Assembly (NCBI RefSeq): GCF_026339955.1
Contig: NZ_JAPEPW010000001.1
Span: 2,630,501-2,694,500, forward strand
Source: Streptomyces sp. NBC_01549
GTDB taxonomy: Bacteria > Actinomycetota > Actinomycetes > Streptomycetales > Streptomycetaceae
DNA length: 64,000 nucleotides
Reading direction: 5' to 3'
Part shown: one piece after another, positions 8,933-18,152 of the stretch
How the letters are laid out: the number at the start of each line of letters is the position of its first letter
How positions within the stretch are numbered: position 1 is the stretch's first letter
Notes under the pieces: model-generated
Seen by the model: only the letters and a program-made list of their open reading frames with translations
What the model was told of the DNA's origin: nothing
Databases searched by the model: none
Program-made: the position numbers and the translations under genes

Positions 8933-10116
8933 ACCGTCCCGGCGCACGCGTTGGGCACGGTCGTCGAGGCCGTCGCCGAGCCCGTCCCCGCCGTGTAGGA
9001 CACGGAGACGCTGCCGTCGGCCACGCCACCGTCCTCCGTCATGAGCTGGGTCGAGGTGCCCGTGCCACCGGCGTCCCCGACGGTGCTGCCGGGGGTGGCA
9101 CTCTCCGTGGCGGTCGGGGTCGGCGAGGGTTGTCCGCCGATGGTCGGACAGGTCTCCGAGGGCACCCAGGCGAACTTGACGACGTACGAGGTACTCGGCT
9201 TCAGCACCACCGAGGCGACCTCCGTGGAGGGGTCGGGCAGCCCGGTGGCCGCGTCGCCCGCCACATGCGTCACCACGCTGATCTTGGCCGAGTCCGCGGC
9301 GCCCTGCGCGAGGGTGCCGACCGTGCCCGCGCCGCTGACGGTGCAGCTGGTGGCGGAGATGTTCGAGAGAGTGAAGGAGCCGTAGACCGCGCCGGTGGCG
9401 TCCGGGGAGCCGACGGTGCTGGTGGCCCCGCCGAGCTGGGCCGGCCCACACGGGGGCGCGATCACGGCCGAGGCCGACGGATCGGGGCCGCCGGTGGCCG
9501 AGCCGGTGCTCGTCCCCTTGCCCTTGTCTGGCTTGCCGGGCTTGCCGCCCTTGTCCGCATCCTTGGAGGTGCCGGAGGTGCCACCCGCGGAGCTCTCGCC
9601 GCCGTCGGGGTCCTTGCCCTGGCTGGTGCCGCCCTGGGCCTGGGAGCTGTTGCCCGCTATGGACGGGTCGGCGTTCGCCCCGGAGGCGTTCGAGACGTGC
9701 ACGAGGGCGGGGACGGCGGTGCCGATGAAGAGCGCGGCGGCGGCCATACCGACGATGGCCTGGCGCTTGCGGGCCCGTCGTGCGGGGACCGCGCGACGAA
9801 GGTGCTCCAGCGTGCCGTCGGTGGGTTCGATCTCCTCGACGGCCTGGTGCAGCAGCCGCCGCAGTGCCAGCTCGTCCGAGCCGAATCCGTCGGCACCCAG
9901 CGCGTCGGGACCCAGCGCGTCGGGACCCAGCGCGTCCGGGCCCAGCGCGTCCGGGCCCTGGGGGTGGGGGCCGTTTGCGTCGGGTCCGTGGTTCACAGTT
10001 CCGTTCCCAGCTTGCTGCTCGTGCTCTTGCTCGTCTTCAGCGGCCGTGGGCCGGTCTGTCGGCTCATGCCATTCATAGGGCTCGTGTCGGTCGTGGTTGT
10101 CGCGTCGCTGGCTCAT
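8902..10116 (-). CDS. Membrane anti-sigma-like partner protein
   Basis: A 404-residue protein. The cytoplasmic N-terminus is acidic and His-rich and carries four GPDAL(G) repeats at about 54-73. A short helical segment (LALRRLLHQAVEEIEP) resembles the N-terminus of Streptomyces membrane proteins paired with ECF sigma genes. One membrane helix (about 119-141) precedes a long Ser/Gly/Lys linker (about 145-230). The extracellular C-terminal beta domain contains CGPAQLGGA, SCTVSGAGTV and PNACAG, i.e. several Cys. The start overlaps the sigma stop by 4 bases (ATGA), pointing to translational coupling. No classic zinc-finger HxxxCxxC anti-sigma motif is present, so the anti-sigma role rests on context. 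Confidence 0.7.
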   Translation of the reverse strand: MSQRRDNHDRHEPYEWHEPTDRPTAAEDEQEHEQQAGNGTVNHGPDANGPHPQGPDALGPDALGPDALGPDALGADGFGSDELALRRLLHQAVEEIEPTDGTLEHLRRAVPARRARKRQAIVGMAAAALFIGTAVPALVHVSNASGANADPSIAGNSSQAQGGTSQGKDPDGGESSAGGTSGTSKDADKGGKPGKPDKGKGTSTGSATGGPDPSASAVIAPPCGPAQLGGATSTVGSPDATGAVYGSFTLSNISATSCTVSGAGTVGTLAQGAADSAKISVVTHVAGDAATGLPDPSTEVASVVLKPSTSYVVKFAWVPSETCPTIGGQPSPTPTATESATPGSTVGDAGGTGTSTQLMTEDGGVADGSVSVSYTAGTGSATASTTVPNACAGTVYRTGMLSAS

Positions 10117-10781
10117 GCCGGGGCCTCCATGGCGACACGGAGCGCGGCAATGCCACGCGAGCCGTACGCCTTGACCGACCCGAGCGATATCCCGAGGGTC
10201 TCGGCGACCTGGGCCTCGGTCATGTCCGCGAAGTAGCGCAGGACGAGGACCTCGCGCTGGCGGCGCTGGAGGCCCTTCATCGCCTTGATCAGGGCGTCGC
10301 GCTCCAGCTGGTCGTACGCGCCCTCCTCCGCGCTCGCCATGTCGGGCATCGGCTTCGAGAGGAGCTTGAGGCCGATGATGCGCCGGCGCAGGGCGGAACG
10401 CGAGAGGTTGACGACGGTCTGACGCAGATACGCGAGCGTCTTCTCGGGGTCACGGACGCGTTTGCGCGCCGAGTGCACCCGGATGAAGGCCTCCTGGACG
10501 ACGTCCTCGCAGGAGGCGGTGTCGTCGAGCAGGAGTGCCGCGAGGCCCAGCAGCGACCGGTAATGGGCGCGGTAGGTCTCGGTGAGATGGTCCACCGTGG
10601 TGCCGGCGGCCATGCTGTCCTCAGCGCCGTCGCGCTGACTCGGTATGCGGGCGGGCCGCGCTGCAGGCATGGGCGCGATCACCGGCATGCCGCCGGGCAC
10701 GCCGGGGCTGCGGAGTCGGCGGGGTGGACGCAGGGGCGCGCCCCTGGTCTGTACCGCAGTGAATTCGAGAACCTCTGCCAC
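10113..10781 (-). CDS. ECF/SigE-type RNA polymerase sigma factor
   Basis: A 222-residue frame. The sigma-2 region is LLGLAALLLDDTASCEDVVQEAFIRV and sigma-4 is GLQRRQREVLVLRYFADMTEAQVAETLGIS, followed by the helix-turn-helix end LGSVKAYGSRGIAALR. A 60-residue low-complexity extension precedes the conserved part, so translation may begin at an internal ATG or GTG (for example MAAGTTVDHLTETYR, near 10615). It is the first gene of an operon with the membrane partner (ATGA overlap). ECF systems of this build usually respond to envelope or extracellular signals. The target promoter is not identifiable here. Confidence 0.85.
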   Translation of the reverse strand: MAEVLEFTAVQTRGAPLRPPRRLRSPGVPGGMPVIAPMPAARPARIPSQRDGAEDSMAAGTTVDHLTETYRAHYRSLLGLAALLLDDTASCEDVVQEAFIRVHSARKRVRDPEKTLAYLRQTVVNLSRSALRRRIIGLKLLSKPMPDMASAEEGAYDQLERDALIKAMKGLQRRQREVLVLRYFADMTEAQVAETLGISLGSVKAYGSRGIAALRVAMEAPA

Positions 10782-10870
10782 GCCAGTTGGACACGCTTCC
10801 CCCCGTGAGGGTTGTACGCGACAGGCATCACATTCGCTTCAGGATTCACACCGACCGGACCGCCCGCTCC

Positions 10871-11014
10871 CACACGCCCCACAACGCCCGCTCCCCCGCA
10901 CCGCACAACGCCTGCCCCCACGCGCCCCACAACGCCCGTCCCCACGCGCTCCACAAGACCCGCCCTCACGCACCCCGCAACACCCGCCGGACCATGTGCC
11001 GCAACGCCTGCCGA
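10871..11014. repeat. Degenerate 24-bp tandem repeat, six units
   Basis: Six consecutive 24-base units built around CCCCACAACGCC can be aligned without gaps. The plus-strand translation shows the period as eight-residue units, e.g. HTPHNARS, PAPHNACP, HAPHNARP, HALHKTRP. It lies upstream of the sigma gene on the far side of its start. Confidence 0.8.
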
Positions 11015-11262
11015 CGCGACCGGTGGCGCGTCCGGCGGTGCATTGAATGCCCTCATGCGTACTAGCTCATCCCCCTACGCCCCGTTATGCCGTGCCGCCC
11101 CCGGACACCCGTCAGGGCGACCGCAAAGACGCTCCCCGCCCTCCGCGCGGTTGCGGAGAACGGGGAGGGAAATCTTCGAACGCCAAGCGGGTCCCGTACA
11201 AGTGGTCCGGACCATTATTTCGGCCACACAGCTGACACAGATCCTACAAACGAATCCCGGGA

Positions 11263-11290
11263 TGGCCAGGGAGATTTTGCTCCCTGGCCA
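11263..11290 (-). terminator. Hairpin terminator of the ask-asd operon
   Basis: A perfect 11-bp stem, TGGCCAGGGAG pairing with CTCCCTGGCCA around a 6-base loop, sits 85 bases past the asd stop. There is no T-run, which is common for Streptomyces terminators. Confidence 0.65.
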
Positions 11291-11374
11291 CCCTGGGCAG
11301 GGAAACTTACCGGCCAGGCAAGTCGGCGCTCGGGGACCGTCGTGCCCGTCCCTCCCGGGCGAGCCGCCCGACGC

Positions 11375-12430
11375 TCAGAGGTGCGCCGCCACCAGTTCCG
11401 CGATCTGGGCCGTGTTGAGGGCGGCGCCCTTGCGGAGGTTGTCGCCGCAGACGAAGAGCTCGAGCGCGGTCGGGTCGTCGAGGGCCCGGCGTACGCGGCC
11501 CACCCAGGTCGGGTCGGTGCCGACGACGTCCGCGGGGGTGGGGAACTCACCGGCGGCCGGGTTGTCGAACAGGACGACCCCGGGTGCGGTGGCCAGGATC
11601 TCGCGGGCCTTGGTCACGGTGACCTTGCCCTCGAAGCGAGCGTGCACGGTGAGGGAGTGCGTGGTCACGACCGGGACGCGGACGCAGGTCACGGCCACGG
11701 GCAGGTCCGGCAGCCCGAGGATCTTGCGGGTCTCGTCCCGTACCTTCATCTCCTCCGAGGACCAGCCGTCCTCGCGCAGCGACCCGGCCCACGGGACGAC
11801 GTTCAGCGCCACCGGCTCCGGAAAGGGGCCCGTGTTGTCGCCCACGGCCCGGCGTACGTCACCGGGGCTGGTCCCCAGTTCCGTACCGGCGACGAGGGAC
11901 AGCTGCTGGCGCAGGGTTTCGACGCCGGCGCGCCCGGCGCCGCTCACCGCCTGGTACGAGGAGACCACCAGCTCGCGCAGGCCGAACTCGGCGTGCAGCG
12001 CGCCGAGCGCCACGATCATGGAGAGAGTGGTGCAGTTCGGGTTGGAGATGATCCCGCGCGGGCGCACGCGCGCCGCGTGCGGATTCACCTCGGGGACGAC
12101 CAGGGGCACGTCCGCGTCCATCCGGAACGCACCCGAGTTGTCGACCACGACGGCACCCTTGGCCGCGGCGATCGGCGCCCACTGCGCGGCCACCTCGTCG
12201 GGGACGTCGAACATCGCCACGTCGACCCCGTCGAAGGCGGCTTCGCTGAGCGCCAGCACCTCGACCTCCTCGCCGCGCACGGCCAGCTTGCGGCCGGCCG
12301 AGCGCGGCGAGGCGAGCAGACGGATCTCGCCCCAGATGTCCGCGTGCTGGGACAGGATCTGGAGCATGACGGTGCCGACGGCCCCGGTGGCGCCCACGAC
12401 CGCCAGCGTCGGTCCTGCGGTCCCGGCCAT
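11375..12430 (-). CDS. asd: Aspartate-semialdehyde dehydrogenase
   Basis: A 351-residue protein from an ATG at 12430 ([20 protein letters not shown]). It converts aspartyl-4-phosphate to aspartate semialdehyde with NADPH, the branch point to Lys/DAP, Met, Thr and Ile. The N-terminal Rossmann motif is VVGATGAVG and the catalytic Cys is about residue 133 in [10 protein letters not shown]. The substrate-binding [10 protein letters not shown] and the late [13 protein letters not shown], with the catalytic His region, are present. It lies 34 bases downstream of aspartokinase on the same strand, the usual actinobacterial ask-asd operon. Confidence 0.96.
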   Translation of the reverse strand: MAGTAGPTLAVVGATGAVGTVMLQILSQHADIWGEIRLLASPRSAGRKLAVRGEEVEVLALSEAAFDGVDVAMFDVPDEVAAQWAPIAAAKGAVVVDNSGAFRMDADVPLVVPEVNPHAARVRPRGIISNPNCTTLSMIVALGALHAEFGLRELVVSSYQAVSGAGRAGVETLRQQLSLVAGTELGTSPGDVRRAVGDNTGPFPEPVALNVVPWAGSLREDGWSSEEMKVRDETRKILGLPDLPVAVTCVRVPVVTTHSLTVHARFEGKVTVTKAREILATAPGVVLFDNPAAGEFPTPADVVGTDPTWVGRVRRALDDPTALELFVCGDNLRKGAALNTAQIAELVAAHL

Positions 12431-12464
12431 CAGCGGCGGCCAGTGCCGCCGTACGAGAGGACGG

Positions 12465-13742
12465 TCATCGTCCGGTGCCTCCGTAGACGACGGCCTCGTC
12501 GCTGTCGGAGTCGAGTCCGAAGGCGGTGTGCACCGCGCGGACGGCCTCGGGGACGTCGTCGGCACGCGTGACCACCGAGATACGGATCTCGGAGGTGGAG
12601 ATCAGCTCGATGTTCACCCCCGCGTCGGACAGCGCCTCGAAGAAGCCGGCCGTGACACCCGGGTTCGTCTTCATGCCCGCGCCGACGAGCGAGATCTTGC
12701 CGATCTGGTCGTCGTAGCGCAGCGAGTCGAAGCCGATCACGTTCTTCGCCTTCTCCAGGGCGTCGATGGCCTTGCGGCCCTCGGTCTTGGGGAGGGTGAA
12801 GGAGATGTCCGTCAGGCCGGTGGAGGCGGCGGACACGTTCTGCACGACCATGTCGATGTTGATCTCGGCATCGGCGATGGCGCGGAAGATCGAGGCGGCC
12901 TCGCCCGGCTTGTCCGGGACACCGACGACCGTGACCTTGGCCTCGGAGGTGTCGTGAGCGACACCGGAAATGATGGCCTGCTCCACCTTCTGGTCCCCTT
13001 GCTTGATCGGTGCGCTGCTGACCCAGGTGCCCTGCAGCCCGCTGAAGGACGAGCGCACGTGGATCGGGATGTTGTAGCGGCGGGCGTACTCCACACAGCG
13101 GTGGAGCAGCACCTTGGAGCCGGAGGCGGCGAGCTCCAGCATGTCCTCGAAGGCGATCCAGTCGATCTTCTTCGCCTTCTTCACCACCCGCGGGTCGGCG
13201 GTGAACACGCCGTCCACGTCGGTGTAGATCTCGCAGACCTCGGCGTCCAGCGCCGCGGCGAGCGCGACGGCCGTGGTGTCGGACCCGCCGCGCCCGAGCG
13301 TGGTGATGTCCTTCTTGTCCTGCGAGACGCCCTGGAAGCCGGCGACGATGGCGATGTTGCCCTCGTCGAGCGCCGTCCGGATACGGCCCGGCGTGACATC
13401 GATGATCCGCGCTTTGTTGTGGACCGAGTCGGTGATGACGCCTGCCTGGCTGCCGGTGAAGCTCTGGGCGCTGTGGCCCAGGTTTTTGATCGCCATCGCC
13501 AGCAGGGCCATGGAGATCCGCTCTCCGGCGGTCAGCAGCATGTCGAACTCTCGTCCGCTGGGCATCGGAGATACCTGCTCGGCGAGATCGATCAGCTCGT
13601 CCGTCGTGTCGCCCATCGCGGAAACGACCACGACCACCTGGTGGCCGTTCTTCTTCGCTTCCACGATTCGCTTGGCGACGCGCTTGATGCCCTCGGCATC
13701 GGCTACGGAGGAGCCTCCGTACTTCTGCACGACAAGGCCCAC
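12465..13742 (-). CDS. ask: Aspartokinase
   Basis: A 425-residue protein from a GTG at 13742 ([15 protein letters not shown]) with GAGGAG about 6 bases upstream; the more distant start is rejected because KYGGSS is the family N-terminus. The amino-acid-kinase domain occupies about 1-245 ([42 protein letters not shown]). Two ACT domains follow ([20 protein letters not shown] and [20 protein letters not shown]) for feedback regulation by Lys/Thr. In corynebacteria an internal start in the same gene yields a beta subunit equal to the ACT part. An equivalent internal product is possible here but not proven by the sequence. Confidence 0.96.
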   Translation of the reverse strand: MGLVVQKYGGSSVADAEGIKRVAKRIVEAKKNGHQVVVVVSAMGDTTDELIDLAEQVSPMPSGREFDMLLTAGERISMALLAMAIKNLGHSAQSFTGSQAGVITDSVHNKARIIDVTPGRIRTALDEGNIAIVAGFQGVSQDKKDITTLGRGGSDTTAVALAAALDAEVCEIYTDVDGVFTADPRVVKKAKKIDWIAFEDMLELAASGSKVLLHRCVEYARRYNIPIHVRSSFSGLQGTWVSSAPIKQGDQKVEQAIISGVAHDTSEAKVTVVGVPDKPGEAASIFRAIADAEINIDMVVQNVSAASTGLTDISFTLPKTEGRKAIDALEKAKNVIGFDSLRYDDQIGKISLVGAGMKTNPGVTAGFFEALSDAGVNIELISTSEIRISVVTRADDVPEAVRAVHTAFGLDSDSDEAVVYGGTGR

Positions 13743-14118
13743 GTGCGCTCCTCGCTCAATCCGTCTCTGCACCGCACAACTGCGGTCGGCTCAGTCTAAC
13801 GAGCGGCCGGATTTCCCTTCCGGAGTCTCGCATCGTGAGATGTCCCGCTCACGACGTGATCACTCCGGACCGTCAGGGTCCATCGGAAGTCCACCGGAGT
13901 CGTCAGATCCACCGGTTTCGGCAGGGTTCCTCCGGCCGCTCCGAGCGGCACCTGCCCGCCCACACGCCCCGCCACTCCGGAAAGTGCCCCGTGTCACACG
14001 AGACGCCGTAAGAGAGGTGGACTCGAGGTGTGTCCCACGAGGCCGCCGTGCCTTGACTCTCGGGCACGACGACGGGCGCGCGGGGGTGCCGGACGAGGTG
14101 GTGGGGTAGGGGGCGTGG
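13743..14118. promoter_or_regulatory. Divergent intergenic region; candidate ask promoter
   Basis: A minus-strand -10-like TAGACT lies at 13793-13798, about 50 bases before the ask GTG; no good -35 is visible. ACTCCGG (13862-13868) and CCGGAGT (13894-13900) form a spaced inverted repeat. The rest, up to the TauE-type gene at 14119, shows no gene. Confidence 0.35.
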
Positions 14119-14841
14119 GTGACGGGCGAGTTGATGCTGGGCGGGATCGTGCTGTTGGGGTCCTGTGTGCAATGGCTGACCGGGATGGGCTTCGCGCTCG
14201 TCGCCGTGCCGGCGCTGGTGCTGCTGCTCGGGCCGGCCCAGGGTGTCGTCCTCGCGAACTGCGCCGCCGGGGCCATCTGTGTCGTGGGGCTGGCCGGTGG
14301 ATGGCGGCGGGTGCGACCGCGCGCCATGGTGCCGTTGTGCGTGGCGGCGGCGCTGACCGTCCCGATGGGCAGCTGGGTGGCCCGGCGGTTGCCGCCGGCC
14401 GCGCTGCTCGCGTTCATGGGCGCACTGGTGACGGTGGCCGTGGTCGTGGTCATGCGGGGCACCCGGCTGCCCGCGCTGCGCGGCACGCGGGGTGCGGTGG
14501 CCGCGGGAGCGGCGGGCGGGTTCATGAACTCCGCCGCCGGGGTGGGGGGTCCGCCGGTCTCGCTGTACGCCCTCAACGCGGGGTGGACGGTGCGGGAGTT
14601 CGCGCCGAACGCGCTGTTCTACGGGGTGGTGGTGAACGCCTTCTCGGTGGCCGCGAATGGCGTTCCGCGCCTTGGGGTGTCGCGCTGGGAGGTCGTGCTG
14701 GCGGGGATGGTGGTGGGGGCCTCGGTCGGGAAGGTGCTGGCCGAACGGGTGCCCGAGCAGCGGGCCCGGATGCTGGTTCTGTTGCTGGCGTTGACCGGGG
14801 GGCTCACCACGTTGGGGAAGGGGTTGTGGGGGCTGGGGTGA
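14119..14841 (+). CDS. TauE/SafE-family membrane permease
   Basis: A 240-residue, very hydrophobic protein with about eight membrane helices in two related halves. The motifs GFALVAVPALVLLLGPAQGV and GGFMNSAAGVGGPPVSLYAL (the G-N-S-x-x-G-x-GGPP signature of the second half) identify the family. Members export sulfite, sulfoacetate or related organic anions. The GTG start at 14119 has GTAGGGGG upstream. It stands alone, divergent from ask, so the substrate cannot be inferred from neighbours. Confidence 0.85.
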   Translation: MTGELMLGGIVLLGSCVQWLTGMGFALVAVPALVLLLGPAQGVVLANCAAGAICVVGLAGGWRRVRPRAMVPLCVAAALTVPMGSWVARRLPPAALLAFMGALVTVAVVVVMRGTRLPALRGTRGAVAAGAAGGFMNSAAGVGGPPVSLYALNAGWTVREFAPNALFYGVVVNAFSVAANGVPRLGVSRWEVVLAGMVVGASVGKVLAERVPEQRARMLVLLLALTGGLTTLGKGLWGLG

Positions 14842-15131
14842 CTGCGCGCGAGGCGCCGGGTGCGGTTTGGGTGCGCCGGGTCGGGTGCCGGGTGCGCCGG
14901 GTCGGGTGCCGGGTGCGGTGGGTGTCGGAGGGTGTCGGAGGGTGGGGCGGGGCCGTACCGGTACGTCGAGCCCGTCGCCGCTGGATCAGACGTGGGCCGG
15001 GCAAGCGAGCCGCTGCTCGATCCGGACGTAAGCGACGGGCTTGCGACGCACCGGCGCGGCCCCTCGCGTCGCACGGCGGCCGCGGGTCGTCGGTGGCTGC
15101 GGGACCTCCCGGCCCTGTGGGGTGGCGGTGA
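14842..15131. repeat. Intergenic stretch with short tandem repeats
   Basis: Two exact 21-bp units (14869-14889 and 14890-14910) are followed by two 10-bp units GGTGTCGGAG (14921-14940). The remainder up to about 15130 shows no supported gene; minus-strand frames here are Arg/Pro-rich and lack starts with ribosome-binding sites. Confidence 0.6.
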
Positions 15132-15248
15132 CGTTGGCGCTGCGTTCGACATCGGGGTGAACTCGGCGACGTGACGGTCGAGTTATGGGGCTGGCCCCAA
15201 GTACCCCACGTCTTCCAGGGTTTCGCCGCGCTGGTCTCCGCCGACTGA
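15132..15248 (+). pseudogene. Remnant of the C-terminus of an alpha/beta hydrolase
   Basis: After an in-frame stop at 15129 the plus strand reads GELGDVTVELWGWPQVPHVF, then QGFAALVSAD and a TGA at 15246-15248. The pattern V-x-LxxW-x-x-V-PHVFQ is the catalytic-His end of lipase/esterase-type hydrolases. The rest of such a gene is absent, so this is a relic. Confidence 0.4.
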
Positions 15249-15266
15249 CCCGACCCCGGACCGGGG

Positions 15267-15926
15267 CTATTTGGACGACCTGATGCCGAGCTGCTCGCCG
15301 ATCTCCTCGGCCATGACCCGGCCCGCCTCCTCCGCGAGGACCTCCTCGCCGAGGTCCTGGTCGGTGTCGAGGCCGTTGAGATCGTCCAGGGGCTGGTTCA
15401 GGCGGACGTGGGCCACCAGGGACTGCAGGGCTCGCAGGGCCGCCGAGGCCGTGGACCCCCAGTTGGAGAAGTAGGAGAACTGCCACCACCACAGGGCCTC
15501 GGTGGTGCGGCCCGCGCGGTAGTGGGCCATGCCGTGCCGCAGATCGGTGATGACGTCCGCGAGGTCGTCCGAGATGCGGCAGGCCACCGGGGCCTTGCGC
15601 GGTTCGTACGGGTCGAAGACCTCGGAGTAGACGTCGATCGGGTCCAGCATGACCGCGAGGCGCTCGCGCAGGTCGTCGACGTCCGGCTCCGGACCGAGGT
15701 CCGGCTCGTAGCGCTCGTCGGGGACGATGTCCTCGTGCGCGCCGAGACGGCCGCCCGCCAGCAGCAGCTGGGAGACCTCCAGGAGGAGGAAGGGCACGGC
15801 CGAGTCCGGCTCGTCGCCCTTCGCCACTTCGGTGACAGCGACGATGAAGCTCTCGACCTGGTCCGCGATCTGGACCACGAAGTCGTCGGGGTCCTGACTG
15901 GTCGCGTGCAGCGTGGCGTCAGACAT
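15267..15926 (-). CDS. DUF5063 domain protein
   Basis: A 219-residue soluble protein with no signal or membrane segment. The family pattern includes [20 protein letters not shown], the Leu-rich [31 protein letters not shown] and [20 protein letters not shown]. The function is unknown. Its ATG overlaps the end of recR by 8 bases, and the order recR-DUF5063 is conserved in actinomycetes (from memory), suggesting co-expression with recombination-repair genes. The acidic C-terminus ([16 protein letters not shown]) is probably helical. Confidence 0.88.
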   Translation of the reverse strand: MSDATLHATSQDPDDFVVQIADQVESFIVAVTEVAKGDEPDSAVPFLLLEVSQLLLAGGRLGAHEDIVPDERYEPDLGPEPDVDDLRERLAVMLDPIDVYSEVFDPYEPRKAPVACRISDDLADVITDLRHGMAHYRAGRTTEALWWWQFSYFSNWGSTASAALRALQSLVAHVRLNQPLDDLNGLDTDQDLGEEVLAEEAGRVMAEEIGEQLGIRSSK

Positions 15927-16518
15927 CTAGGAGTCGTCTCCCCTCGAAGGCGCGCCCGAGTGTGACCTCGTCCGCGTATTCCAGGTCGCCACCCACCGGG
16001 AGGCCGCTGGCCAGGCGGGTGACCCTGAGGCCCATGGGCTTGATCATGCGGGCGAGGTACGTGGCCGTCGCCTCGCCCTCCAGGTTCGGGTCCGTGGCGA
16101 GGATGAGCTCCGTGACCGCGCCGTCGGCGAGACGGGCGAGGAGTTCCCTTATCCGGAGGTCGTCGGGGCCGACGCCCTCGATCGGGCTGATCGCGCCGCC
16201 CAGCACGTGGTACTTGCCCCGGAACTCACGCGTCCGCTCGATCGCGACGACGTCCTTGGGCTCCTCGACCACACAGATGACGGTCAGATCCCGGCGCGGG
16301 TCGCGGCAGATGTTGCACAGTTCCTCCTGCGCCACATTGCCGCAGGTCGCACAGAACCGGACCTTCGCCTTGACCTCCATGAGGCACTGCGCGAGCCGGC
16401 GGACGTCCGTCGGCTCGGCCTGCAGGATGTGGAAGGCGATCCGCTGCGCGCTCTTGGGACCGACGCCGGGCAGCCGCCCCAACTCGTCGATGAGGTCCTG
16501 GACCACGCCTTCGTACAC
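15919..16518 (-). CDS. recR: Recombination mediator protein RecR
   Basis: A 199-residue protein, the normal length. The helix-hairpin-helix [20 protein letters not shown] is followed by a four-Cys zinc finger ([18 protein letters not shown]) and a TOPRIM domain ([17 protein letters not shown], then [18 protein letters not shown]). It acts with RecO/RecF in loading RecA on gapped DNA. It lies between ybaB (57 bases upstream) and the DUF5063 gene (8-base overlap), the usual ybaB-recR order. Confidence 0.97.
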   Translation of the reverse strand: MYEGVVQDLIDELGRLPGVGPKSAQRIAFHILQAEPTDVRRLAQCLMEVKAKVRFCATCGNVAQEELCNICRDPRRDLTVICVVEEPKDVVAIERTREFRGKYHVLGGAISPIEGVGPDDLRIRELLARLADGAVTELILATDPNLEGEATATYLARMIKPMGLRVTRLASGLPVGGDLEYADEVTLGRAFEGRRLLDV

Positions 16519-16575
16519 GGACTGCCGCCCTTCCTGGAATCTTTCAGTACGTACGGTAGTTGGCCACCGCCGGTC

Positions 16576-16917
16576 TTAGAAGGGCAGGCCGGGAATGCCG
16601 CTGCCGCCGAGGCCCTGGGCGAGGGGGCCGAGCTTCTGCTGCTGGAGCGCCTGGGCGTTCTCGTTGGCCGCCTGGACCGCCGCGACGACCAGGTCGGCGA
16701 GGGTCTCGGTGTCCTCGGGGTCCACGGCCTTCGGGTCGATGACCAGGGCACGCAGCTCGCCCGAGCCCGTCACCGTCGCCCTCACCAGACCGCCGCCCGC
16801 CTGTCCTTCGACCTCGGTGCGCGCGAGTTCCTCCTGCGCGTTGGCGAGGTCCTGCTGCATCTTCTGGGCCTGCTGGAGCAGCTGCTGCATGTTGGGCTGG
16901 CCACCACCGGGAATCAC
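16576..16917 (-). CDS. YbaB/EbfC-family nucleoid-associated protein
   Basis: A 113-residue protein from a GTG ([20 protein letters not shown]). It consists of a helical Gln-rich N-terminus, the strand pattern [20 protein letters not shown], the motif [20 protein letters not shown], and a Gly-rich tail ending GIPGLPF. Family members are small dimeric DNA-binding proteins that compact the nucleoid. It lies directly upstream of recR, as in most bacteria; dnaX is not adjacent here. Confidence 0.95.
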   Translation of the reverse strand: MIPGGGQPNMQQLLQQAQKMQQDLANAQEELARTEVEGQAGGGLVRATVTGSGELRALVIDPKAVDPEDTETLADLVVAAVQAANENAQALQQQKLGPLAQGLGGSGIPGLPF

Positions 16918-17232
16918 GATCAGCTCCTGGTTCGTACGGCTGTCTGGACGGGCTTTTCCCGTTCAGACAGAGCCTACGTGGTTGGCGGGGCCGTCGCCCA
17001 AGCACTCTTTCGAGTGAGACGACCCCGAAGCCCATACCTGATCAAGACCCTCTTCCGGGCGGAAAAGCGGCGAAACTCGGGCCATCGCCACCCATTGGGC
17101 GGTAGGAAGGGGGCGGCGCTTCGGCACCACGCGTCACTTGACATCACACAACGTCACCAGACACAACGTCATCAGCGACATCAACAGCAACAGCTTCGTC
17201 CTTCGTCGTCCTTCTCCAGTAGGGAGTGCCGG
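16918..17232. other. Divergent intergenic region upstream of ybaB and the SLATT-like gene
   Basis: 315 bases without a gene. CGTTCAGACAGAGCCTACG near 16960-16980 could hold the ybaB promoter. CAACGTCATCAGCGACATCA and related CAACGTCA/CGACATCA words repeat at about 17150-17185, just before the SLATT-like gene, and may be regulatory. No consensus promoter could be fixed. Confidence 0.35.
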
Positions 17233-17973
17233 GTGAGCCAGCCGGAGATGCAGCCCGAGGGGCCGCCCCAGGACGGGCGGGACGACGGGGCCGCGGGGAC
17301 CCGGCCGGGTGATCTGACCGGCCGGACGTTTCCGCTCGGGGACTGGGGGGAGCCGGCCGAGCGGCTCCATGAGTTGTACCGGTGGGTGGAACGGGGGGCG
17401 CTCGACACGGCGTCCTGGTATCTCGAGGACCGCGTGTGGAAGCGGCGGGGGGCGCGTGCGCTGCGGGGCGGGGCGGCGACGGGGGCGGTGGCCGGGGCCG
17501 CGCTTCCCCTGCTGGACCTCACGGGAGTGGTCGGCGGGGTCGCCCCCTGGGGGTATCTCGCGCTGCTGCTCGGGGTCGCGTGCGTCGCCGGGGACCGGTT
17601 CTTCGGGGTGACCTCCGGGTGGATAAGGGACGTGGCGACCGCGCAGGCCGTACAGCGGCGGTTGCAGGCGTTGCAGTTCGACTGGGCGTCGGAGAGTGTG
17701 CGGGAGGTTCTGGGGCCGACGGAGGGGACCGCCAGTGAGGCGGCGGATCGGTGTCTGGGGGTGTTGCGCAGGTTTTCGGAGGATGTGACCGAGTTGGTGC
17801 GCGTGGAGACGGCGGACTGGATGGTGGAGTTCCGGACGGGGCCTGCGCCGCTGGGTATCCAGTCGTCCCTGGCCGGGGCGCCTCGGTCGGAGGGCGCACC
17901 GGCCGGACGGCTGCCGCTGCCGCCGGGTACGCGCCCGAACATGCCCCGCCAGCGTCCCCCTGAGCCGCGCTAG
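17233..17973 (+). CDS. SLATT-like two-helix membrane protein
   Basis: A 246-residue protein from a GTG at 17233 with AGGGAG 6 bases upstream. After a polar N-terminus, residues about 40-75 form an amphipathic segment (RLHELYRWVERGALDTASWY, then LEDRVWKRRGARALR). Two close membrane helices (about 80-100 and 103-122) follow, then a cytoplasmic helical part (DRFFGVTSGWIRDVATAQAV, then QRRLQALQFDW). This arrangement matches SLATT proteins, two-helix predicted pore-formers often tied to nucleotide-signalled conflict systems. No cyclase, SLOG or nuclease partner is adjacent, so a defence role is not shown. The Pro-rich C-terminus is probably disordered. Confidence 0.65.
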   Translation: MSQPEMQPEGPPQDGRDDGAAGTRPGDLTGRTFPLGDWGEPAERLHELYRWVERGALDTASWYLEDRVWKRRGARALRGGAATGAVAGAALPLLDLTGVVGGVAPWGYLALLLGVACVAGDRFFGVTSGWIRDVATAQAVQRRLQALQFDWASESVREVLGPTEGTASEAADRCLGVLRRFSEDVTELVRVETADWMVEFRTGPAPLGIQSSLAGAPRSEGAPAGRLPLPPGTRPNMPRQRPPEPR

Positions 17974-17980
17974 CGGTTTC

Positions 17981-18126
17981 CCGCCCCCGCCGCCCCTACC
18001 CGTCCCATCCCCAGGGGCTCCACCTCTGCACCCCGCCAGGGGCTCCACCCCTGCACCCCGCCAGGGGCTCCACCCCCGGACCCCCGCATCGCCCGAAGGG
18101 CTCGTCCTCAAACGCCGGACGGGCTG
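17981..18126 (+). repeat. Composite intergenic repeat, copy 2
   Basis: It starts 8 bases after the SLATT-like stop with the shared module (17981-18010). Three units of CCAGGGGCTCCACCC-type sequence follow (about 18011-18075), and it ends with the element GTCCTCAAACGCCGGAC inside 18100-18126, a sequence I know as common in Streptomyces intergenic DNA. It separates convergent genes and probably terminates transcription. Confidence 0.7.
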
Positions 18127-18152
18127 AAGATGCGGGGCGATCGTCCGTGGGA

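Larger units (their letters stand above)
10782..11374. other. 593-base gap between the sigma gene and asd
   Basis: It contains the 24-bp tandem repeat (10871-11014) and a hairpin (11263-11290) described separately. The sigma promoter should lie near 10790-10900 on the minus strand; no consensus could be picked with confidence. Frames through the repeat on both strands are Ala/His/Pro- or Gly/Val-rich and are not considered genes. Confidence 0.5.

Noticed and set aside
10812..13799. A 995-codon plus-strand open frame
   Set aside because: It is antisense to asd and ask, whose products are fully recognisable; long antisense frames are normal in very GC-rich DNA.
14860..15174. 104-codon plus-strand frame across the 21-bp repeats
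   Set aside because: It is Gly/Arg-rich through the repeats and lacks a supported start.
17233..17973. CBASS-type or other nucleotide-signalled defence system around the SLATT-like gene
   Set aside because: No cyclase, SLOG, nuclease or Cap-type gene is adjacent; neighbours are housekeeping or signalling genes.
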